From Coleofasciculus sp. FACHB-T130 (GTDB lineage: Bacteria > Cyanobacteriota > Cyanobacteriia > Cyanobacteriales > FACHB-T130), in contig NZ_JACJOG010000011.1 of the NCBI RefSeq assembly GCF_014695375.1, positions 1 through 58,938 of the forward strand: a stretch of 58,938 bases of DNA, in the 5' to 3' direction. This document shows positions 48,684 through 57,936 of this stretch, in pieces. A program made the translations under genes and the position numbers. The stretch's first letter is position 1; each line of letters begins with the position of its first letter. The notes beneath the pieces are model-generated. The model had not been told where the DNA came from. It searched no databases and worked only from the letters and a program-made list of their open reading frames with translations.

Positions 48684-49637
48684 TTATGCGGCTGGTGAGT
48701 GAGTCGTCTGCATCTGTTCTGTATGTGGCTCAAAGGATGCTACTTTTGAGTTGTTTTCTTCTTCTTTCTTGATAAACGCCACTGGTTTGTCCATTTCTGC
48801 GGTCATATAAGCTACCGCCATGTCAGACGAGTTGTACGACCACCCAATACGTCCCTGACGGTCTATCAGGATGCAGCCAGCCTCTCCTTCAACCTTAGAG
48901 ACAAGAGTGTCAATCGCCTTCTGTGCGGCTTCCTCTGGATGGGTGTCTCCAGCCAAAAAATCAATCGCTGTCTTGGCAAGAACCACTGGGATAATTGACT
49001 CGCCATCACCCGTCGTTGAGCAACCGCCCAAGTGGTTATCAGCGTATAAGCCGCAACCAACCAGGGCTGTGTCGCCAACACGACCTTGTGGCTGACCTGT
49101 AGTGCCCCCAGTTGAGGTTCCGGCAACTATGGTGCCGCTAGCATCTAGAGCTACACAACCGACGGTGTTGGGGCGATCGATAACTTCTTGCTCCTCTTCC
49201 CACTCCTGTCGCTGCTCCTCACTGATCAGGTCTTCTTTTGCACACATCTCCATCTCGTGTTCAGCAGCGAAGCGTTCGCCGCTCCGCGCTACTAGGAACC
49301 GGGCTTTTTCATCCATAATCTTGTGTGCCACCGAGATTGGATGACGCACTCCTTGAACTGCTGCTACCGCTCCCCAACCCAATCGATCGCCCTCCATCAT
49401 CGCCGCGTCTAGCTCTACCTCTCCTTCACTGTTGAGAGTTGCACCAAATCCGGCGTTAAACGTCTGGTCAGTTTCGAGAACACGGATGGCTGCCTCAACG
49501 GCTTCTCCAGCACTGCCTCCACTGCGAAGCACTGTCCAACCTGCTTCTACTGCTGCCAAGCAGCCTGCATGATTGGCTTCAACCTTGCCCTCTGTAATGG
49601 TTTTTGCTCCACCATGAACAATTATGCTTATTGTCAT
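48684..49637 (-). CDS. Isoaspartyl peptidase / plant-type L-asparaginase
   Basis: The 317-residue protein is an Ntn-hydrolase precursor that cleaves itself before Thr158, in RPNTVGCVALD. Other motifs are IIVHGGA at 5-11, AGFGATLNSEGEVELDAAMM near 62-81, GTSTGGTTGQPQGRVGDTAL near 173-192, and ADNHLGGCSTTGDGE. It hydrolyses beta-aspartyl dipeptides and L-asparagine; in cyanobacteria it also finishes the breakdown of cyanophycin (beta-Asp-Arg). The C-terminal 30 residues are an unconserved tail. No cphA or cphB is adjacent. ATG at 49637. Confidence 0.92.
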   Translation of the reverse strand: MTISIIVHGGAKTITEGKVEANHAGCLAAVEAGWTVLRSGGSAGEAVEAAIRVLETDQTFNAGFGATLNSEGEVELDAAMMEGDRLGWGAVAAVQGVRHPISVAHKIMDEKARFLVARSGERFAAEHEMEMCAKEDLISEEQRQEWEEEQEVIDRPNTVGCVALDASGTIVAGTSTGGTTGQPQGRVGDTALVGCGLYADNHLGGCSTTGDGESIIPVVLAKTAIDFLAGDTHPEEAAQKAIDTLVSKVEGEAGCILIDRQGRIGWSYNSSDMAVAYMTAEMDKPVAFIKKEEENNSKVASFEPHTEQMQTTHSPAA

Positions 49638-50038
49638 ACGTGCCTATTTCTAAATTCTGGTTAGATGTATGTAAATGCGATCGCGCAAACGGCTTTGTGA
49701 AACAATCGCACTCATCCCTGCGCTAGCCTAAGTAAGCCTAAGCACCTAGCAGCGTAAAGAAAGACTGCTTAGGGAGCTTGCTCAGCTAAAGCCGGGTTTG
49801 GCTATTGACCCGATTGCGATCGCTGTGTCTAGTGGTTGGAATTCCCTACAGGTAATATTCCCCGTCGTTTGTTCCCTGTTTTACATTTAAGGGCAGCCTT
49901 TAACTTACAGCTTCATCCCTATAGAATGTCTTACTTGCACTTAAGGCTGAATTCTGTATGAACTAAATTTGTAACTTTAAATACAAAAACTCTTAAAATT
50001 GCTGGTTGTTGCATCGGTGTTGCTCCCCGTTCATCCGT
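49638..50038. other. Intergenic region
   Basis: 401 bp between the asparaginase-type gene and the end of the CyRepA1 gene. HIP1 sites occur at about 49679 and 49817. I see no ORF, repeat array or hairpin that deserves a call. Confidence 0.4.
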
Positions 50039-53000
50039 TTATCGCTGGGAATGAAATAGCGTTGGTTTGCATGGGGTAGTACATCTTTCAGATTTCAGGG
50101 TGAAAACTCTCTGGTTGGAAACACTCTCCTCTATCAAGCCTTCCCTGTAACGCCACGCTTCAAAGATTTCGTTCCTGCCATCATCAAGAGTTTTTGAGTC
50201 AATTCTATAAACTTTTATTTGATTTTTATATCCATTTTCTTTTCTTTTAAATGACCTTAGCTTTAAGCCGAGTAAATTCAAAACCTTGCTAAGCACTTTT
50301 ATGCAACTTAGGCGCTCTTTTTCGGTTTCCATCGGAATGCTGATTCCGATAGCACGTTTAATGTGTTTGCTACACCGGAGTGCAGTCGCTTTGAGTTCAA
50401 CTAAGTCTAAATCAGTTTCTTTGAATTCACGCTCCGGATGGATAAATTGCAGCACTCCTAATGCTCTAAGTGCCTCTATTTTCAAAGTGTAAGTATTCAA
50501 ATCTGGCAGGAAAACTTTACCCTCGCCTCTTTCCAACTGCTGATGCCATTCTTGTTGATCTTGTAGTTGAAAATACTCGCTTTCGTGAGTCAAATAGTAA
50601 TGAACCAACAACTGTGAATAATATCCCCGATCGTCCCGTAACTTTAATTGAGGAGTCACTTCTACCCCATAGCGCTGTTTCAAGATGTATTTCTGCACTT
50701 GATTTCGCTCCTCATCTGTCAAAGAACGCTTGGTTAACAGACGCTCATATTCTCTGCGCTCAATGTCTGGAGAATTCGCAACTGCACTCGCTGCTTGTAA
50801 TTCAATTTGATTCCGAATTTTGACAATTTGATGCTTGATAGATTTAGTCTTTTTGCGGCGCACTTCAAATTCTTGTTGAATTTTAACAATTTCTCGAACC
50901 AGCTTCTTAGAAGTTTCCCAATCGCGAGGAGCTGCTGCTAAAAGCGCCATCCGTAGCTCTCTGAGACGCTCGTAAGGGGGAGCATCGCTCATGACATTTA
51001 CCTGATGTCCTTCAGCGATTAATCCTTCTAACATCGATTGACGGTACAGAGTAATCGAAGCATTTACTCTGGCTGCAAATTTTGCCCAACTTCTGAGGTG
51101 AATTAAGTCATAAACTAAAGGCAAATCAACATCAACTGGATGAAGCGGACTCATCAAAGCTAGGTTTTCTTTCTGATTTTCCTGGTACCAGTGAGACAGT
51201 ACCCGATAATTCTTACTACCACTGCCAATCATGCCAATGCCTCGTTTGGCACACCAAACAATTCGCGGCACGCTCTGACGAACTCTGGCTAATGCTTGTC
51301 GTGCTTCCGAGTCTGGGATTACGCCTTGAAAAATTCCATAAACCCGGTCGAAATGTTCCACGTCAATGCTGACTCCCGTACCTAGGCTAGGAGTCACAAA
51401 AACTGCGTCATAGTCTAAGGCTTTTTGGTTGATGCTTTCAACAAAATTGACCGCCTCATGACCAGGAGTGCTGGTTGTTTGAGAACTGACGACTAAGGTC
51501 TTGGGGTATTGTCGAAGGAACTGTTCTAGACGTTGTTTGATGTAGCGATCGATGGTTTCTGAACTGTAACGACCGGAACGACTATCGGTTGTGACATAAC
51601 ACTTCCGTCCGGCTATCAGATCGAGTTCCAACTGTTGTATTAGCAGGGTTGGGTTTGGGGTGTTGTGAAAGGTGACATCCCAGCCATCAGGCTTCCACTC
51701 ATTTAATACAACCCACGGCTCAATTTTAATTCCTGCGAGTCCCTTCAGGTAGTCTAAGGAAAGGTCTGATAAGTCAGCATCTTGGGCGATAACCAAACCA
51801 CCAGTTTGCAGGACGGTGGAAATTAGCTGCTGGAAGACTCTTAGTATCTTGATTCGCTTGTCTTTACAAGTGTCGCTGTTGAGGAGATGCCATAAGGATT
51901 GCTCAACTTCATCCAGAATCACGATCGCGCCTTGCCAATGTTCTGGGTTCAGCTTCCAAATGGAATCAATACAGAGTCCTAAAGATGGGGCAATGGGTAA
52001 TAAGTTATCCGGGTTTTTATCCCGTTTTTCGAGTGTGCGGTGATTAATCCAGTTCACTCCAATTTTTTCGCACAAGAACTGCCCTAGCTGGATTCTATGG
52101 GTGAGTAGCAGGACGCGATCGCCTCTATTTTTCGCTTGTTGGATCAGCGATACCAGCGCAGTGGTTTTCCCGGTTCCTTTCGCAGACTTGATTCCGACTA
52201 ATCCAGAGGTGGGAAAAGGCAATTTTTCCAGGTAGCGCCGGTTGAGGGTGAGTGCGGGGGAATAGGTTAACTCGGTGTGGGGTTTGCTTTTAGCCAGGTC
52301 AGTTTCTAAGTTGAGGCTGGCTTCATAGACTGTCTGGAAGGCGGCAGCGCCTTGGGCGACTATAAAATCATCAACGCCTTTTTGTAATCCGGGAAGCCGG
52401 ATAATTTTGACCGGGCACTTTTGTTCCTCTAACAGTTCGCCCAGTTGAGTTTGCGCTTGATTGACTGCTTTGATGGTCTTGGGTTGAGTTTCGTAGTCAA
52501 AGCAGATAAAAAAAGTGCGTTTGAGTCGCGTGAACGCCAGAAGGTCTGGAATTAATTGTCGGCTAAGAACATTGCCTTGAAAGTCTTTGGTGACGCGGTA
52601 GCCGCTAGTAATGCCCGGTAAAGCGATCGCAGCATATCCTTGGGTTAACAAAGCCGCTGCTTTTTTTGCTCCCTCGCAAAGGATCGTCGGAATTTTCATC
52701 TCTAGCACCCACTGCCAAAATCCCAGCGCTTCTCCGTTTTGAGCGATCGCAATCTTCTCTGGCATGGGGACGCCGTAGCGCGATGCCGTCTGCTGCCAGA
52801 TATGAAGCGGCACTCTCAGACAAAAAATCCGTGTCGGCGTGCAGGGCGGATGCTCGTACTTGATGAGTTTACCCTTTTTATCTGGTCTGGGATGGTTCGG
52901 CTTATAACACCCCCACTCCATCAACCGCCAATCGTTAAGGGGATCGAGTCCCGAACACCACCAGCCTCCTTTCGCCCCATGAGCATAGCGATGCAGCCAC

Positions 53001-53173
53001 CAACTGCTCACCATCCCAGTATTCGTCCGGGGAATGCGATTGGAGATCAACAAATACTCATAAAAGGCGTCTCCTTCCAATGAGATGAAGTTGAGCAAAG
53101 CCAGATCGCGGTCAATACCGCTGTCTAAGGCTAATTCCTGAAAGTGTTTGGGGTTTAGGCTGGGTGGATGCAT
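50039..53173 (-). CDS. CyRepA1-type plasmid replication protein (DUF3854 primase-like plus P-loop helicase)
   Basis: The 1044-residue protein has an N-terminal DUF3854/TOPRIM-like region: ILCEGAKKAAALLTQGYAAIALPGI near 165-190 and FFICFDYETQPKTIKAV. A P-loop helicase part follows, with SAKGTGKTTALVSLI near 327-341, VILDEVEQSLW near 416 and VFVTPSLGTGVSIDVEHFDRV. The pattern equals the CyRepA1 plasmid replication family of cyanobacteria. Finding it here means either an integrated plasmid-like element or that this window belongs to a plasmid. The other genes look chromosomal, so integration is favoured. A tyrosine recombinase 3 kb away supports this. The C-terminal 250 residues are charged and helical. 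ATG at 53173. Confidence 0.85.
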   Translation of the reverse strand: MHPPSLNPKHFQELALDSGIDRDLALLNFISLEGDAFYEYLLISNRIPRTNTGMVSSWWLHRYAHGAKGGWWCSGLDPLNDWRLMEWGCYKPNHPRPDKKGKLIKYEHPPCTPTRIFCLRVPLHIWQQTASRYGVPMPEKIAIAQNGEALGFWQWVLEMKIPTILCEGAKKAAALLTQGYAAIALPGITSGYRVTKDFQGNVLSRQLIPDLLAFTRLKRTFFICFDYETQPKTIKAVNQAQTQLGELLEEQKCPVKIIRLPGLQKGVDDFIVAQGAAAFQTVYEASLNLETDLAKSKPHTELTYSPALTLNRRYLEKLPFPTSGLVGIKSAKGTGKTTALVSLIQQAKNRGDRVLLLTHRIQLGQFLCEKIGVNWINHRTLEKRDKNPDNLLPIAPSLGLCIDSIWKLNPEHWQGAIVILDEVEQSLWHLLNSDTCKDKRIKILRVFQQLISTVLQTGGLVIAQDADLSDLSLDYLKGLAGIKIEPWVVLNEWKPDGWDVTFHNTPNPTLLIQQLELDLIAGRKCYVTTDSRSGRYSSETIDRYIKQRLEQFLRQYPKTLVVSSQTTSTPGHEAVNFVESINQKALDYDAVFVTPSLGTGVSIDVEHFDRVYGIFQGVIPDSEARQALARVRQSVPRIVWCAKRGIGMIGSGSKNYRVLSHWYQENQKENLALMSPLHPVDVDLPLVYDLIHLRSWAKFAARVNASITLYRQSMLEGLIAEGHQVNVMSDAPPYERLRELRMALLAAAPRDWETSKKLVREIVKIQQEFEVRRKKTKSIKHQIVKIRNQIELQAASAVANSPDIERREYERLLTKRSLTDEERNQVQKYILKQRYGVEVTPQLKLRDDRGYYSQLLVHYYLTHESEYFQLQDQQEWHQQLERGEGKVFLPDLNTYTLKIEALRALGVLQFIHPEREFKETDLDLVELKATALRCSKHIKRAIGISIPMETEKERLSCIKVLSKVLNLLGLKLRSFKRKENGYKNQIKVYRIDSKTLDDGRNEIFEAWRYREGLIEESVSNQRVFTLKSERCTTPCKPTLFHSQR

Positions 53174-53345
53174 TTGGAGGAGTATAAAACTCTTGAGACA
53201 TCAACGGATCTAAAACCGTACCACGAACTAGCCGATTAAACAGCTAATGCATGGAGGCATAATTCACGGATACAACTCCTGAAACCCTTGTAAAATCGTA
53301 GTTTTTTCCGGTGCCGTTACCCAACAGAGCGCACCAGCGCAATAA

Positions 53346-53440
53346 ATTTCGGAACCTCACCCCAACCCCTCGACCTCCACGGAGAGGGGAGAATATTCAA
53401 CCCCTCCTCGTTTACGGGGAGGGGCAGGGGTGGGGTTCAA
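53346..53440. repeat. Dispersed repeat (CGGAACCTCACCCC… family)
   Basis: The left half reads TTCGGAACCTCACCCCAACC then CTCGACCTCCACGGAGAGGG. The right half, after AATATTCAACCCC, reads TCCTCGTTTACGGGGAGGGG and CAGGGGTGGGGTTC. Fourth clear copy. The remainder of 53174-53481 has no gene. Confidence 0.85.
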
Positions 53441-53481
53441 CCGTACTGCACCCAAATGAGAATTGCCGCCATGAATACCGA

Positions 53482-55047
53482 CTATTCCTTTAGGCAATAC
53501 ACAATAATCGGGTGGGGTTGCCCCTTTACCTGCTGGGGAGGCAATTCTTGAGTCGAAATCGTCGAGGGTAATTGCTGATGAGTCGCCGCACTCAGCAGCA
53601 ACGGTGTTCCAAGTTCTTTGGTCAAAGATTCGATCCGCGAGGCGACGTTCACCGGATCTCCGATCGCAGTGTACTCCAATCGCTGGGGTGAGCCGATACT
53701 GCCTAACACCACAGATCCCGTATGAATGCCAATTCCCATTGCTAAAGGAGCTTGTCCCTGTTTTGCTAAGTCGCTATTAATCGATTGCAGGCTGGCGAGC
53801 ATTTTTTGAGCCGCTGCAACAGCCTTGGTAGCATGATTGTGGGGATCATCTCCGACGCCAAACAGCGCCATAAAGCCATCCCCTAAGAATTTGTTTACCA
53901 TTCCCCCATGTTCCTGCTCAACAATTTTTACCATTTCAGTCAGGAACAAGTTCAGCATCGCCACGACTTGCTGGGGAGAGGAAACCGCACTCCGGGCTGT
54001 AAAGTTGCGGATATCGGCAAACATAATTGTTAATTCCTGCTCGACGCCGCCCAAGCTGGGATCGCGCTGGAGAATCTGTTGGGCAGCGGTTTGACCGACA
54101 TGACGACCAAAGGTTTCTTGCAAGCGTTGTTTGTCTCGCAACTCCTCAATCATGTCGTTAAAATCATCAATTAAAGGGCCAAATTCATCGGCTCGCAGCA
54201 ATTTAATGTGGATATTAAGGTTCCCAGATGCTACCATCCGAGCCGCCTGTTGTAGCTCCTCTACGGGTTCAACGACTAATTGACCGACCATCAAAGCACT
54301 GCTAAACCCGAAGACCATACCCAACACCCCGACGGCGATGGTAAACCAGGGATCGGGCGTTGCGGATGAACTAGCGGTCAAGCTTAAAAGTAATAGCGAA
54401 GCAATCGGACATACCCCAGCAGATATTGCCCACACGAGTCCTCGTTGCCGAAGCGAGAGGGGGAAAGCCCCCGGTGTTTCCGCCGGGTGAGCTTCTTGAA
54501 ACAGCAACGGGTACAACAGTCGCTGGGTGAACAGCTCAAGAATAAAAAAACCTTGAGGAACCGCAATCAGTGCTGCAACAATCACCGAAATCGACAGGTG
54601 CAAGAATACGCGCCGGTCGAGCGTTCCCGGAGCATAATGCAGGGGGAGTAGAAATGCGGGAATGCACAATAGCCAACCGATTCCGGCTATAAGCATTCCC
54701 CACCACGGCAGATTAATCGCTCGTTGTCTGGCTTTAATCAGATGCTCGGCTCTCATGGTTTGCTGGTGCAGGATCTGTTGTAAAGGTCGCTGTAGCGACA
54801 GCACGAGCTGCACCCAGAGGAACAGAGCGACTGGGTAGACGACAACGTTGTAAATCAACAGAGTATTGACAAAGACTCTATTCTGCGCGGGAGTCAGCAG
54901 CAATTGAATCTGGGTCAGGTTGTACCAGATATTAAATGCACTGCCAATCAACTCGGCAGCGAGTGGCGCACAGGCGATCATCCCTAGACGATAAAGAATG
55001 AGCCAGTTTAATTGACTCCTATCAACCAATCCATAACGGGATGCCAT
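53482..55047 (-). CDS. Membrane-bound class III adenylate cyclase with HAMP domain
   Basis: The 521-residue protein has about six hydrophobic segments in residues 15-245, a HAMP domain at about 250-305 (VVEPVEELQQAARMVASGNLNIHI) and a class III cyclase domain at about 320-505. Metal-binding Asp residues are in FADIRNF (near 341) and FLGDGFMALFG (near 386). KFLGDG has the Lys that typically contacts adenine, and YTAIGDPVNVASRIE carries the second specificity position and the transition-state Asn/Arg. So cAMP production is likely. AAGGAGGCGGAC before the ATG at 55047 fixes the start. Sensing is probably in the membrane part; the signal is unknown. Confidence 0.92.
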   Translation of the reverse strand: MASRYGLVDRSQLNWLILYRLGMIACAPLAAELIGSAFNIWYNLTQIQLLLTPAQNRVFVNTLLIYNVVVYPVALFLWVQLVLSLQRPLQQILHQQTMRAEHLIKARQRAINLPWWGMLIAGIGWLLCIPAFLLPLHYAPGTLDRRVFLHLSISVIVAALIAVPQGFFILELFTQRLLYPLLFQEAHPAETPGAFPLSLRQRGLVWAISAGVCPIASLLLLSLTASSSATPDPWFTIAVGVLGMVFGFSSALMVGQLVVEPVEELQQAARMVASGNLNIHIKLLRADEFGPLIDDFNDMIEELRDKQRLQETFGRHVGQTAAQQILQRDPSLGGVEQELTIMFADIRNFTARSAVSSPQQVVAMLNLFLTEMVKIVEQEHGGMVNKFLGDGFMALFGVGDDPHNHATKAVAAAQKMLASLQSINSDLAKQGQAPLAMGIGIHTGSVVLGSIGSPQRLEYTAIGDPVNVASRIESLTKELGTPLLLSAATHQQLPSTISTQELPPQQVKGQPHPIIVYCLKE

Positions 55048-55368
55048 GTCCGCCTCCTTGATTTGGCATGGTTTTACAGCGATCGCTTCCCGGCTTCTGG
55101 TTTTACCGATTCCTACGGCAGTGTGTCTTACTCATCATTGTGCGAAAAAGATAAGTATTTCAGTGATTTCTTACCACTATGCTTTACAAATTGAGCTGTT
55201 TCCGGGGCATTTTCAGATGAACTGACAAACTCAGCCAATTTTTTAGTCGGGGAGGAATTATTACCCAATGCCTCGCCGCTACGAGATGCCAAGATGAATC
55301 CAGATGCATTGCCATGTCCCAATGGCAATGCCGTGTCCCTACGCTCATTGGGATGAATCGCAATTTCA

Positions 55369-55393
55369 CAAAAAAGCCTTCTATAAAGAAGGC
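55369..55393 (-). terminator. Terminator hairpin (minus strand)
   Basis: GCCTTCT/AGAAGGC (55376-55382 and 55387-55393) with a 4-nt loop is followed on the minus strand by a T run (AAAAAA on the plus strand at 55370-55375). The nearest upstream minus-strand gene is the universal stress protein remnant at 55743. The rest of 55048-55742 has no gene. Confidence 0.65.
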
Positions 55394-55540
55394 AGAATCT
55401 CACTGATGAGTAAGCAGTTCTTGAGTGGTAGATAGATTTATGTATAGCGATTGTTCAAGGTGGGTTTCCAGTCGCTTTTTTGAGCGAACCTTATTTGAGG
55501 TAGCTCAAATGAGTGACATTCACTTGCGCGATCGCTTAGT

Positions 55541-55579
55541 AAAAAAAATGCCCTTTCATCTCTTCCGCTGAAAGGGCAT
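55541..55579 (-). terminator. Terminator of the universal stress protein gene (minus strand)
   Basis: ATGCCCTTTCA (55548-55558) and TGAAAGGGCAT (55569-55579) form an 11-bp stem, followed on the minus strand by a run of at least seven T. It lies about 165 bp after the stop at 55743 and fits a factor-independent terminator. Confidence 0.75.
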
Positions 55580-55742
55580 CGTCTAACTGATGGGTGTGAG
55601 AAGGGTTTTCACCATGCTTCTTAAAAACAAGCATAAGTCGGCAATGTGACAGGGGTATGACAAGTAAATAGCAATGCTGCGATCGCTGTTGCTCGTCTTG
55701 CCCTCGTTCCTCTAAAACAACCAAACCGTGTTATTTACAAAC

Positions 55743-56087
55743 TCAACGATGGACAACCAGAACCGAGCAGGGGGCATGATGGAGGACGTAATTGCTGACG
55801 CTACCGAGAACTAACTCACCAATTGCAGAACGACCCCGACGCCCCATTACGATGAGATCGGCACCCCAAGTTTGGGCTAAGTCACAGATGTTTTCACCCC
55901 GACTGCCAAGGCTTTGGGTGAATTCGGTACTAATTCCTGCCTTCGTTGCTTCATCTGCACGCGATCGCAGTAGCGCCAAGTATTGACTTTCAAATGCATC
56001 CCACTGCTGTCGATAGTCGCTTGGGACATCATCGCGTCGCCAAGGATAGTAATGCAGACCGGGCATTTGTGAACCCCCGGTTGACAT
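55743..56087 (-). pseudogene. Universal stress protein, N-terminally truncated
   Basis: The frame encodes the C-terminal two thirds of a UspA-type protein: DYRQQWDAFESQYLALLRSRADEATKAGISTEFTQSLG, then the nucleotide-binding ICDLAQTWGADLIVMGRRGRSAIGELVLGSVSNYVLHHAPCSVLVVHR (GxRGRSxxxxxxxGSV motif intact). The N-terminal strand with the ATP-contacting Asp (IL-V-A-x-D) is missing. The frame is closed by a stop just upstream of 56100, and no piece of the missing part was found in the window. The break lies within about 120 bp of the start of the recombinase gene, so the truncation could mark an element boundary. A product starting at the ATG of 56087 would be 114 residues and unlikely to fold normally. 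Confidence 0.75.
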
Positions 56088-56209
56088 CTTTATTTCTGGA
56101 GTTTAACTTTGAATAGTGAGTACCACCAAGGGATAGGGCAAGACGAGCGGATCGCCACAGCACCCAAAAGCGCCACATTCTCAAGTTAAACCTAAGCAAT
56201 AAGTAATAA

Positions 56210-57628
56210 ATGCCAAAGACCAAACTGCATAAGGAATCCAGCGTTAGTACAGATGAACTAATGGGGGATTTAGAGATCCCCGATAGCCTGAGAAAAGACC
56301 TTAGCTATCCAGCCCATAGGAAGAAAGAAGCACTTCGCACGGAACACCTACAAAAGAAGCTGCTAGAAAGACTCCAAACCACTAAGGTCAACCTCAAAAC
56401 TGATGGCGTAAAGGTTCAGTTAGTCAGAGTGGGTAACACCATTGCTCTACAGTTCTCAGCACCTCTGAGAGATGGTGATAAGCCTACTGTTGCTGGAAGG
56501 TCTACTAAACAATACAAATTAGGTGCTAACTGTTCATGGTCTGTTGATGGGTTAACTCTAGCTGATAAGTACGCTAGGCAGATTGGACACCACTTACTAC
56601 ACAAAACATTTACCTGGCAGTGGTTTGATTCTGAGATAGCGAAAAAAACAGAATCAAAAACAACTGAAACACCTAAGACTATTGGTGAATTAATTGAGGA
56701 GTTTAAGGTTAAATACTTCCTTGTAAAGAAGCGTGGCAGGCAGAGTGAAACTACTTTCAAAAAATGGTTAAAACAACTTAAAGCTTTACCAACTGATAAG
56801 CCATTATCAGGTGAGTTAATTGACCAACTTGTTCAAGCTACAGAAACTGGTGATCATAAACGGTTAAGCCTTGTAAGCGCGTTATCTATCTTCTGCAACA
56901 CCATTGGTTTTGACTATAACTTCAAAGGTCTAAAGAGTGGTTACAAGCCTAAAGATAAAAAGCCGCCAACGGATGAGGAAGTTAAACAATACCGATTAAC
57001 ATTTCAACCATCAAAATACTGTCCAGGTTCTCAATGGGAGTCATGGCGCTGGCTCTATGGTATACTCGCCACTTATGGTTTGAGACCGCATGAGGTATGG
57101 GCAATTGATATCCCTAAGTTCTTAGACCCCGCTAACACTGACAATGTAATTACTTTGGATGAATCGCTTACCGAAGGACTGAAGACTGGTAATCGTGTAG
57201 TGTTTCCATTGCATCCCGAATGGGTAGAAGAATTTAACCTGAAAAATGTAAAAATGCCTTGTTCAATAAGTAATTTAGACGATAGGACTTCTTTAGTTTG
57301 CCGTAGATTCAAAAACCTTAAAATCCCCTTCACTCCTCACACATTACGCCATGCTTACGCTATCAGAGGTCATGTGTTGGGAATCCCTGTTAAGGAGATG
57401 ACAAATAACATGGGACATACAGTACAGGTGCATACTGATACATATCAGAAATATATGAGCATAGATACCCGTAAACAGGTCATCAGACAGGCTCATGAGC
57501 GCCACAAAGAACAACAGAAAGAACTAAGCGAAGTAGAACGCTTGAAGGCAGAGAATGAAGCCTTAAAATCTGAGATTGAATCACTGAAGACAGAGTTAAG
57601 GCTAACAAGAGAATTAGCAGGTAAGTAG
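56210..57628 (+). CDS. Tyrosine recombinase/integrase
   Basis: The 472-residue protein carries the catalytic residues of tyrosine recombinases: Arg in YGLRPHEVW near 290, HTLRHAYA near 377-384 (His and Arg), MGHTVQVH near 401-408 (His) and the nucleophile Tyr in TDTYQKY just after. A core-binding domain precedes it (about 160-230). The C-terminal 60 residues form a coiled coil (EVERLKAENEALKSEIESLKTEL). The gene is more A/T-rich and uses other codons than its neighbours. It is directly beside the truncated stress protein gene and 3 kb from the CyRepA1 gene. Similar integrases belong to cyanobacterial plasmids and integrative elements. ATG at 56210. Confidence 0.9.
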   Translation: MPKTKLHKESSVSTDELMGDLEIPDSLRKDLSYPAHRKKEALRTEHLQKKLLERLQTTKVNLKTDGVKVQLVRVGNTIALQFSAPLRDGDKPTVAGRSTKQYKLGANCSWSVDGLTLADKYARQIGHHLLHKTFTWQWFDSEIAKKTESKTTETPKTIGELIEEFKVKYFLVKKRGRQSETTFKKWLKQLKALPTDKPLSGELIDQLVQATETGDHKRLSLVSALSIFCNTIGFDYNFKGLKSGYKPKDKKPPTDEEVKQYRLTFQPSKYCPGSQWESWRWLYGILATYGLRPHEVWAIDIPKFLDPANTDNVITLDESLTEGLKTGNRVVFPLHPEWVEEFNLKNVKMPCSISNLDDRTSLVCRRFKNLKIPFTPHTLRHAYAIRGHVLGIPVKEMTNNMGHTVQVHTDTYQKYMSIDTRKQVIRQAHERHKEQQKELSEVERLKAENEALKSEIESLKTELRLTRELAGK

Positions 57629-57655
57629 CAACTAGAACCTACAACTCAGTAATAA

Positions 57656-57685
57656 TTACCCTCCCAAACTAGGGAGGGTTTCTTA
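57656..57685 (+). terminator. Terminator of the integrase gene
   Basis: ACCCTCCC and GGGAGGGT form a stem around AAACTA about 30 bp after the integrase stop, followed by TTTC. The short T run makes it a moderate terminator. Confidence 0.65.
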
Positions 57686-57936
57686 TATCTGTCATAACTA
57701 CTCAATCGTCATGCTGGTAAGTATAGCAATCGCCAAGGTAATTAGGACGACAAGCATAAGACATGCTCGATTGCATCTCGCAAACAATTAAACTGGTCGA
57801 GTTGTTTGCGGATGCGGCTCTTGAGCCAAGACCAGCAGTTCTCAATTTTGTTGAGGTCGGGGGAGTAAGGTGGTATAGCATTACACAGATGCGTTAGGAC
57901 GTTATTCTAGGGAGAGAAGAGGACTCAGGAGTCACC

